9,724 bases of DNA, taken from contig CAKUSF010000074.1 in the NCBI GenBank assembly GCA_934678915.1, forward strand, positions 1 through 9,724, read 5' to 3'. This stretch comes from an uncultured Bacteroidales bacterium. Lineage in GTDB: Bacteria > Bacteroidota > Bacteroidia > Bacteroidales > UBA932. The stretch's first letter is position 1, and every line of letters starts with the position of its first letter. The notes below the pieces were generated by a model. The model saw nothing but the letters and a program-made list of their open reading frames with translations. It had not been told where the DNA came from and did no database searches. Shown one piece after another: positions 5,642-9,724 of the stretch. Both the position numbers and the translations under genes were made by a program.

Positions 5642-6733
5642 ATGGAGCGAACACTTGACATCATCCCCGTCTCAGAGTGGGGATTTTTCGATGAGAGCAT
5701 TCCCCCTCTTGTCATCGCGGGACCTTGCAGCGCGGAGTCAGAATTGCAGGTCATGATGACCGCTAAGGGTTTGCACGAATTTGGAATTCATGTTTTTAGG
5801 GCTGGAATATGGAAGCCTCGCACTCACCCCGGATCCTTCGAGGGAGTTGGCTCTCCCGGTCTGAAATGGCTTCAGAAAGTAAAGAATGAATATGGCATGA
5901 AGGTCTGCACCGAGGTGGCCAACGAGAAGCATGTCTATGAATGTCTGAAATATGGCATCGACATGGTTTGGATTGGGGCTCGCACGACAGCCAATCCATT
6001 TCTGGTTCAGGAGATTGCTGATGCGCTGAGGGACACTGACATTCCTGTTCTGGTCAAGAATCCTGTCAATCCAGATTTGGATCTTTGGGTCGGAGCCTTG
6101 GAAAGGCTGAATCAGGCGGGAGTCAAGAAGCTGGGAGTGATCCATCGTGGTTTTTCCACTTCTCAGAAGATTCCGTACAGAAACCTTCCTGGTTGGCAGA
6201 TTGCTGTGGAGTTGCGTACTCGTCATCCGAATCTTCCGTTCTTTGCGGATCCGAGTCACATGGGCGGCTCTAGACAGTATCTCAAGGAATTGTCGCAGAG
6301 GGCGATGGATCTTGGATTGGATGGCCTGATGGTCGAGTCCCACTGCGATCCGTCGTGCGCGTTGAGTGATGCCAAACAGCAGTTGGTTCCGTCAGACTTG
6401 AGAACATTATTGGAGAGTCTTACCGTCCGTCAGAAGGTCTCCAATGACAAGGAATATCTCGAAGGCATTGAGCAGCTTCGTTCACAGATTGACGTGATTG
6501 ACGAGAATCTTCTGATGGCCCTAGGCTCCAGAATGGAGATTTCCCGCAAGATCGGTGAGTTCAAGAAAGCCCATAACATTGCCATCGTCCAAGCCGCACG
6601 TTGGGACAGCATCCTGTCCTCAATGATCGAACAAGGCAAGCAGTACGGCCTCTCCGAGGAGTTCGTCACTGCTTTCTTCACCGCCATCCACGAGGCCTCC
6701 GTGGCCGAACAGAACAAGATTCTGGAGGGGTAG
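5642..6733 (+). CDS. aroF: Bifunctional DAHP synthase / chorismate mutase (AroQ type)
   Basis: A 363-aa fusion. Residues about 1-265 are a class I-beta (KDSA-like) 3-deoxy-D-arabino-heptulosonate 7-phosphate synthase, which condenses phosphoenolpyruvate and erythrose 4-phosphate. Landmarks are GPCSAES (27-33, with the metal-ligand cysteine C29), KPRTHPGSFEG (58-68), IGARTT (111-116), KNP (139-141), HRGF (168-171) and DPSH (203-206). Residues about 272-363 are an all-helical chorismate mutase. Compared with E. coli AroQ, R11, R28, K39, R51, S84 and Q88 correspond to R280, R297, K308, R320, S353 and Q357, but D48 and E52 correspond to Q317 and W321. The fusion gives the operon both the first shikimate step and the branch-point step. 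In other fusions of this kind the mutase domain can mediate prephenate feedback on the synthase. It starts 2 nt after tyrA and is the last gene of the operon. Confidence 0.95.
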   Translation: MERTLDIIPVSEWGFFDESIPPLVIAGPCSAESELQVMMTAKGLHEFGIHVFRAGIWKPRTHPGSFEGVGSPGLKWLQKVKNEYGMKVCTEVANEKHVYECLKYGIDMVWIGARTTANPFLVQEIADALRDTDIPVLVKNPVNPDLDLWVGALERLNQAGVKKLGVIHRGFSTSQKIPYRNLPGWQIAVELRTRHPNLPFFADPSHMGGSRQYLKELSQRAMDLGLDGLMVESHCDPSCALSDAKQQLVPSDLRTLLESLTVRQKVSNDKEYLEGIEQLRSQIDVIDENLLMALGSRMEISRKIGEFKKAHNIAIVQAARWDSILSSMIEQGKQYGLSEEFVTAFFTAIHEASVAEQNKILEG

Positions 6734-6767
6734 AATACTCTGATTATAAAAGAAGAGATGGAGTAGA

Positions 6768-6782
6768 GTACCTTGTAGGTAC
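6768..6782 (+). repeat. Small hairpin after the operon
   Basis: GTACC (6768-6772) pairs with GGTAC (6778-6782) around TTGTA. It lies 34 nt after the aroF stop, but no T-tract follows on either strand, so it is at best a weak or Rho-assisted 3' end. No clear intrinsic terminator follows the operon directly; the nearest strong hairpin is at 7016-7054. Confidence 0.3.
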
Positions 6783-6793
6783 AGGATGAGAGA

Positions 6794-6949
6794 TCAATTA
6801 TCGCGGATACCCTTAATATTTAGATAATGCCCTTTCACCCTCTCTATCTTGCCAAGGCGGATGCGTTTGTATGCCTTCACCCAGACAATTCTGATAATCT
6901 CCACTCCAATGGAGATTCGGACAATAACCAGATGTTTTCTTGTTTGCAT
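6794..6949 (-). CDS. Possible 51-aa basic small protein, function unknown
   Basis: From ATG 6949 the frame encodes 51 residues ending in TGA (6794-6796). The protein is strongly basic: a hydrophobic and Arg-containing N-terminal half (LVIVRISIGVEIIRIVWV, residues 7-24) is followed by a Lys/Arg-rich half with the pattern KAYKRIRLGKIERVKGHY (25-42). I do not recognise a family with certainty; short basic proteins with KxYxRxRxGKxExVxxHY-like patterns are something I associate with Bacteroidales genomes, but this is memory, not a search. A good promoter lies 140 nt upstream and the start codon sits in the 3' arm of a long inverted repeat. A 72-codon frame (6813-7031) overlaps it in another phase and is rich in Cys, Trp and Pro, which I judge less protein-like. 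Confidence 0.45.
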   Translation of the reverse strand: MQTRKHLVIVRISIGVEIIRIVWVKAYKRIRLGKIERVKGHYLNIKGIRDN

Positions 6950-7081
6950 TGTTGATAATTATATAGTGAAAGAAAAATCTTCCTTGTCCCAGTACCTCCC
7001 CTCTTAAACAACGACAAAAGCAGACACCCATTTAAGGGATAGATGTCTGCTTTTACTCTATATAATTCTGTGTCAACAATG
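6947..7081 (-). promoter_or_regulatory. Structured 5' leader or small RNA with start-codon-blocking stem
   Basis: On the minus strand the predicted RNA begins near 7082. Its 5' end, CATTGTTGA (7081-7073) and AATTATATAG (7067-7058), is complementary to TCAACAATG (6955-6947) and CTATATAATT (6966-6957), nineteen pairs in two blocks. The 3' arm includes the ATG of the small ORF. A strong hairpin (7016-7054) lies inside. The arrangement could keep the ORF untranslated until refolding or processing, as in type I toxin mRNAs, but it could equally be a non-coding RNA or a 135-bp MITE-like element with terminal inverted repeats; I see no target-site duplication. Confidence 0.5.
7016..7054. terminator. 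Strong hairpin with A/T flanks, possible bidirectional terminator
   Basis: AAAAGCAGACA (7016-7026) pairs perfectly with TGTCTGCTTTT (7044-7054), with a CCC/GGG inner pairing possible in the 17-nt interior. Four T follow the G+C part on either strand, so it could end transcripts from both sides: plus-strand read-through from the aromatic operon about 280 nt upstream, or a short minus-strand RNA started near 7082. The T-tract is short, so termination would be partial. Confidence 0.5.
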
Positions 7082-7088
7082 ACGAAGC

Positions 7089-7119
7089 CAAAGTTACAAC
7101 TTTATTTTACATATCCAAA
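7089..7119 (-). promoter_or_regulatory. Bacteroidota-type promoter, both boxes, leftward
   Basis: Read on the minus strand, TTTG (7119-7116), 19 nt, then TAACTTTG (7096-7089). This matches the -33 TTTG / -7 TAnnTTTG consensus with the usual spacing and is the most complete promoter in the window. It would start RNA near 7080-7085, at the 5' arm of the inverted repeat that ends at the small ORF's ATG. Confidence 0.7.
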
Positions 7120-7158
7120 ATCAATTTGATAAAAATAACTATGAATATCCGGGCCTAT

Positions 7159-7331
7159 TTAAAACCGATACTCGATTCCGAATGTCAGGGTGTTGCCGAG
7201 AATGTCGTTGGCTGTTAGGTAGGCGATGTCAAGGCTTATGCCGAAGATCTTTGCACCGAGTCCGATGGTTGCGAATGATGGAAGCACGGCATTCTCGGTT
7301 CCGAAGTGATAGCCGCCCCGCGCTGCTCCCG
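7159..7331 (-). pseudogene. C-terminal remnant of a PorV/PorQ-like outer-membrane beta-barrel protein
   Basis: On the minus strand about 56 codons read GAARGGYHFGTENAVLPS, then FATIGLGAKIFGISLDIAYL, then TANDILGNTLTFGIEYRF before TAA at 7159-7161. Alternating hydrophobic strands, Gly turns and a terminal aromatic residue (RF at the end) are typical of the last strands of an outer-membrane barrel; the wording resembles the C-terminus of the PorV/PorQ family linked to type IX secretion. An in-frame TGA lies three codons before the readable part and no start or N-terminal barrel is present. The remnant abuts the 3' end of the ATPase gene, with the break at about 7320-7331. I infer that the rest was lost when that gene or its carrier arrived. 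The family assignment is by eye. Confidence 0.65.
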
Positions 7332-7368
7332 TTCAGAGTCGTCAAAAATCCCTAGCTGAGGATAATGA

Positions 7369-8910
7369 TCAGACAACCTTCCATCCGTCGATGCGACGGG
7401 CGGAGGTGGAGAAGTTGACGCCAATTTTGAATATCTTCCTTTGGCTATCGGTAAACGGGCGGGCGTAGCCTTTCTCCTCGATCTGGGCAAGGGCTTCGTC
7501 TGGGGTGGAATCGGTCTTAATTTCGATGACGTAGACGTAGTCCTTGGTCTTGATGAGGATGTCGATGCGACCGTTGGAGGTCGTGCGCTCCGTCTCGACA
7601 TATTCTCCCATAAGCTCGATGATGATGTACATCGCGTACTGGAAGTCCTTCTCGCAGTCGGCCTGAATCTGGTAGTTGGCTCTGGCAAAGAGGGCGTCCA
7701 GGCGGGTCATGAAGCTTTCCGGGTTGCCACTGCGGATGTCTCTGGTCATACGCGAGATGAGCATCATCGGGGTTTCTGATCCGACCGGGGTGTAATACCG
7801 CATCAGATAGTTCAAGAAACCATGCTTGACCTCCCTGTTCGGGAAGCCCAGACGATACATCTGGAAATCCTCATCGTAACCCTTGATGGTGAGGTAGCCG
7901 CTTTGATAGAGCAGAGGGACGGGGTTCAAAAACACGGTGTCCAGGTCCGTAAGAAGCGAGGAGTCGGCCTCCTGCTCAGACAGGCTCGTGATGTCATAGG
8001 AGGTGTTCTTCATCACCTTGACGAGGAAAGACGGGGTTCCCGTCTCGAACCAGTATTCCTTGAACTCCTTTACCTTGAACGTATTGAGCAGGCTGAAAGG
8101 GTTGTAGACCCCAATGGCCTTCTGGTGAAAGTGGTAGCCATCGTACATCAGTGCCAACCTTTCACGGCATTCCTCCTCGGTAAGCCCGTTAGCTTCAGCG
8201 AGTTCCTTGACGCTCTCGATGAAATAGGCCTTGAGGTCGGTCTCCGAAACTCCGCAGATGTCGGAATATTCCTTATCCATCGAAATGTCCGTCAGGTTGT
8301 TCAAGTCGCTGAACACGCTCATCTTACCGAGCTTCGTGACTCCGGTGAGAAATGCAAAGTGGGTGAACCCTCCATGACCTTTCATCACACCGTAGAAGCC
8401 ACGGAGCGTCTCGCGCATCCTGTCCTGAAGCTCCGGACGGTCAAGATTGTCTATGACGGGTTTGTCATATTCATCAATCAGGATGACAACTTGGCGACCG
8501 GTCTTCTGGCAGGCAGCTTCAATCACGTTCCCGAAGCGGATTCCGGGAATGCCGGAATTGTTCTCGCTTCCGTATTCCCTTTCCCATTTGCTGAGAGCGT
8601 TGTCAAGTACCTTTTCAATCACATCTTCATGATTGTAGGCTACTCCGCTCAAGTCCAGATGCAGCACCGGGTACTCCGTCCAGTCCTTCTCCAGCGATGC
8701 GATGGCCAGCCCCTCGAACAGTTCCTTTTTCCCCTGAAAGTACGCCTCCATAGTTGACACCAGCAGGCTCTTGCCGAACCGCCTAGGACGGCTCAGAAAG
8801 TAATACTGACCGGTTTGTGCAATCTTGTAGATGAGATCGGTTTTGTCAACATAGACGAATCCGCCTTGACGGATCTTCTCAAAGTTCTGTATTCCAATCG
8901 GGTAAAGCAT
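7369..8910 (-). CDS. AAA-ATPase-like protein with C-terminal PD-(D/E)XK nuclease-like domain (DUF1703)
   Basis: A 513-aa protein of the PF09820 (AAA-ATPase-like) plus PF08011 (PD-(D/E)XK, DUF1703) family, full length for that family. The N-terminal half has the VYVDKTDLI segment (19-27), the degenerate P-loop RPRRFGKSL (41-49), Walker B with IDEYDKP (145-151) and TGVTKLGKMSVFSDLNNLTDIS (189-210). The C-terminal half carries GRID (447-450), the EIK triplet (463-465) and Q476, matching the PD-(D/E)XK layout. The molecular role is not established; such genes occur in many copies in Bacteroidales and are suspected of belonging to mobile or defence functions. An AGGACA Shine-Dalgarno (8917-8922, complement) supports ATG 8910, and a -7 box lies at 8938-8945. 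It stands alone, next to a broken gene. Confidence 0.92.
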   Translation of the reverse strand: MLYPIGIQNFEKIRQGGFVYVDKTDLIYKIAQTGQYYFLSRPRRFGKSLLVSTMEAYFQGKKELFEGLAIASLEKDWTEYPVLHLDLSGVAYNHEDVIEKVLDNALSKWEREYGSENNSGIPGIRFGNVIEAACQKTGRQVVILIDEYDKPVIDNLDRPELQDRMRETLRGFYGVMKGHGGFTHFAFLTGVTKLGKMSVFSDLNNLTDISMDKEYSDICGVSETDLKAYFIESVKELAEANGLTEEECRERLALMYDGYHFHQKAIGVYNPFSLLNTFKVKEFKEYWFETGTPSFLVKVMKNTSYDITSLSEQEADSSLLTDLDTVFLNPVPLLYQSGYLTIKGYDEDFQMYRLGFPNREVKHGFLNYLMRYYTPVGSETPMMLISRMTRDIRSGNPESFMTRLDALFARANYQIQADCEKDFQYAMYIIIELMGEYVETERTTSNGRIDILIKTKDYVYVIEIKTDSTPDEALAQIEEKGYARPFTDSQRKIFKIGVNFSTSARRIDGWKVV

Positions 8911-8937
8911 ACGGCCTGTCCTTTAGTTCATTCCCTG

Positions 8938-8945
8938 CAAAGATA
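8938..8945 (-). promoter_or_regulatory. Putative -7 promoter box of the AAA-ATPase gene
   Basis: The complement reads TATCTTTG, an exact TAnnTTTG match, 27 nt before the ATG at 8910. No good -33 TTTG lies 19-20 nt upstream. The predicted untranslated leader is about 20 nt and contains the Shine-Dalgarno AGGACA, so the gene probably has its own promoter, independent of the lipoprotein operon to its right. Confidence 0.55.
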
Positions 8946-8995
8946 AGAACTTTTTTGGACTAAGGAGCATTGTTTAGGACAGTTATGACCATGAC

Positions 8996-9031
8996 CTCAT
9001 ATTCACGCCACATGTGTGACGGGAATATGAG
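8996..9031. repeat. Imperfect 36-bp palindrome between the ATPase gene and the lipoprotein gene
   Basis: CTCATATTC (8996-9004) pairs with GAATATGAG (9023-9031). Further in, CG (9006-9007) pairs with CG (9020-9021), and CAC (9009-9011) with GTG (9016-9018) around a 4-nt loop; mismatches separate the blocks. There is no T-tract on either strand. It follows the lipoprotein stop by about 75 nt and precedes the ATPase promoter, so it may be a 3' end structure of the lipoprotein transcript or an operator. Confidence 0.45.
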
Positions 9032-9066
9032 AAATTCACTATTTGTGATTGTTAGGATTATTCGAT

Positions 9067-9081
9067 GCTTCGACAAGATCA
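9067..9081 (-). repeat. Degenerate dispersed motif, reverse orientation
   Basis: GCTTCGACAAGATCA is the reverse complement of TGATCTTGTCGAAGC, one base away from the TGAGCTTGTCGAAGC form seen at 228-242 and near 4745. It lies just after the lipoprotein stop, an intergenic setting like the other copies. Confidence 0.45.
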
Positions 9082-9104
9082 CCAATAGCAAGTGCAGGCA
9101 CAGA

Positions 9105-9527
9105 CTAGATTGCAGCGTTGGTGACATCCGAAGGGATAGATGTTTTCTTGTAGGTGTCCACCTCTCCGGAAGCGGAAGTAAGCGTCAGCTGAGTGTCGGA
9201 GGAAGAAAGTTCCACCTCGTAGGCCGAGCCCCACTGCTTGCCGTCGGAATATTTCCCTGAAAGGGTCGTCCCGTCCAGAATGTAGGTCCCTGAATATTTA
9301 TGATATCTCCCAGCTCCCAGCATCTGGTACATTGTGAAAGACTTGTCACTCGAAAACGAGATGTAAACGTCCACAGTCTGCCCACCTAGTGTGGCGGCCT
9401 TGGTCTGCACATTCACAAGATTCCACTCACCGGTAATGTCAAGTATTTTTTCCTCTTTGCCACCTCCGCAAGACACAAGCATAGTCAAAGAGAATACTGC
9501 GATTAATAATTTCTTTAACCCAATCAT
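9105..9527 (-). CDS. Small lipocalin-like surface lipoprotein
   Basis: A 140-aa lipoprotein with a type II signal peptide: KK, a hydrophobic core and the lipobox LVSC, lipidated at C20. The next residues GGGKEEK contain K-E-E, which resembles the K-(D/E)2 export signal that sends Bacteroidota lipoproteins to the cell surface. The mature part begins ITGEWNLVNV (31-40) and consists of short predicted beta strands, as in the lipocalin-like domain proteins of this phylum; ligand unknown. The start ATG 9527 has a strong GGAGG (9534-9538, complement) 6 nt upstream, better than a TTG at 9533. ATG overlaps the upstream gene's TGA as ATGA, so the two are co-transcribed and translationally coupled. Confidence 0.85.
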   Translation of the reverse strand: MIGLKKLLIAVFSLTMLVSCGGGKEEKILDITGEWNLVNVQTKAATLGGQTVDVYISFSSDKSFTMYQMLGAGRYHKYSGTYILDGTTLSGKYSDGKQWGSAYEVELSSSDTQLTLTSASGEVDTYKKTSIPSDVTNAAI

Positions 9528-9724
9528 AACCAACCTCCATTTTCACTTTTGAACGGTCGTACAACAACTGACACTGTCTGAGATATTTCCATACCTCCGA
9601 TGGCATCATCTCCACCAATAGCCTCGCCACCACCGACAGCTGTGATTTTGAATTTGGCCGCTCCGCACTTGGTCGGATGGATGAACAAACGGCCATATTT
9701 AATGTAAGGCTCATCAGTCATGCC
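9524..9724 (-). CDS. C-terminal end of a secreted protein, possibly an S8-family peptidase (partial)
   Basis: The frame is open from the right window edge to TGA at 9524-9526; 66 codons are visible and the start lies outside. The readable end contains YIKYGRLFIHPTKCGAAKF, a Gly-rich stretch (ITAVGGGEAIGGDDAIGGME) and the terminus VVVRPFKSENGGWL. Beta-rich, Ig-like tails ending in NGGWL or similar are something I recall from Bacteroidales subtilisin-like (S8) peptidases; the catalytic domain is not visible, so this is tentative. Codons for the final NGGW provide the GGAGG Shine-Dalgarno of the downstream lipoprotein gene, and stop and start overlap by four bases. Confidence 0.7.
   Translation of the reverse strand, partial: GMTDEPYIKYGRLFIHPTKCGAAKFKITAVGGGEAIGGDDAIGGMEISQTVSVVVRPFKSENGGWL

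Noticed and set aside
5738..6343. 201-codon minus-strand frame opposite the DAHP synthase domain.
   Set aside because: Antisense shadow of a conserved enzyme gene.
6813..7031. 72-codon minus-strand frame overlapping the 51-codon small ORF.
   Set aside because: It starts inside the loop of a strong hairpin, is rich in Cys, Trp and Pro without a recognisable pattern, and the overlapping 51-codon frame looks more protein-like.
861..7052. 13-bp direct repeat TAGATGTCTGCTT at 861-873 and 7040-7052.
   Set aside because: A match of this length between two places in a 9.7-kb window is expected about once by chance; the surroundings differ.
7822..8757. 311-codon plus-strand frame opposite the ATPase gene.
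   Set aside because: It lies wholly antisense to a well-supported 513-aa gene with recognised motifs; its translation resembles no family and has no promoter or ribosome binding site.

Overview
The window reads as chromosomal DNA of a member of the Bacteroidales (phylum Bacteroidota), probably a gut or rumen type. Three things point there. First, promoters match the Bacteroidota -7 box TAnnTTTG (at 888, 2430, 7089 complement and 8938 complement), one of them with a -33 TTTG at exactly 19 nt spacing. Second, few starts carry a strong Shine-Dalgarno. Third, the gene content is typical: a Phe/Tyr operon with a DAHP synthase-chorismate mutase fusion, an AAA-ATPase/DUF1703 protein, a PorV/PorQ-like barrel remnant and small surface lipoproteins. 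Genus cannot be fixed from the sequence.

Layout. 1-418: no convincing gene; a few short hairpins and two copies of a dispersed motif related to CTGAGCTTGTCGAAG. 419-762: six complete copies plus one partial copy of a 52-bp tandem repeat. 888-2340 (+): promoter, pyrH (UMP kinase) and frr (ribosome recycling factor), a growth-linked pair. 2430-6733 (+): an aromatic amino acid operon, pheA - class I aminotransferase - tyrA - DAHP synthase/chorismate mutase. 6794-7119 (-): a possible 51-aa basic protein gene behind a good promoter and a strongly structured 5' leader. 7159-7331 (-): the C-terminal remnant of an outer-membrane barrel gene, followed directly by a complete 513-aa AAA-ATPase/PD-(D/E)XK gene (7369-8910, -). 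9105-9724 (-): a small lipocalin-like lipoprotein whose start overlaps the stop of an upstream secreted-protein gene running off the window.

The most interesting element is the leader of the aromatic operon. Immediately after its promoter lies a 19-codon ORF encoding MMLNTRFYSFGFYFFYRNK: eight of the ten residues 7-16 are Phe or Tyr. It is followed by a 10-bp GC-rich intrinsic terminator with a six-T tract just before pheA. A competing antiterminator can be drawn whose 5' arm begins on the leader stop codon. This is the geometry of ribosome-mediated transcription attenuation, here with codons for both end products of the operon. When charged tRNA-Phe and tRNA-Tyr are plentiful the ribosome reaches the stop codon, covers the antiterminator arm and the terminator forms; when either is scarce it stalls upstream and transcription enters the operon.

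The operon covers entry into the shikimate pathway (DAHP synthase), the branch point (chorismate mutase) and both arms (prephenate dehydratase, prephenate dehydrogenase) plus the final transamination. Between the aminotransferase and tyrA the otherwise tight operon is interrupted by REP-like hairpins and a three-copy 20-bp tandem repeat.
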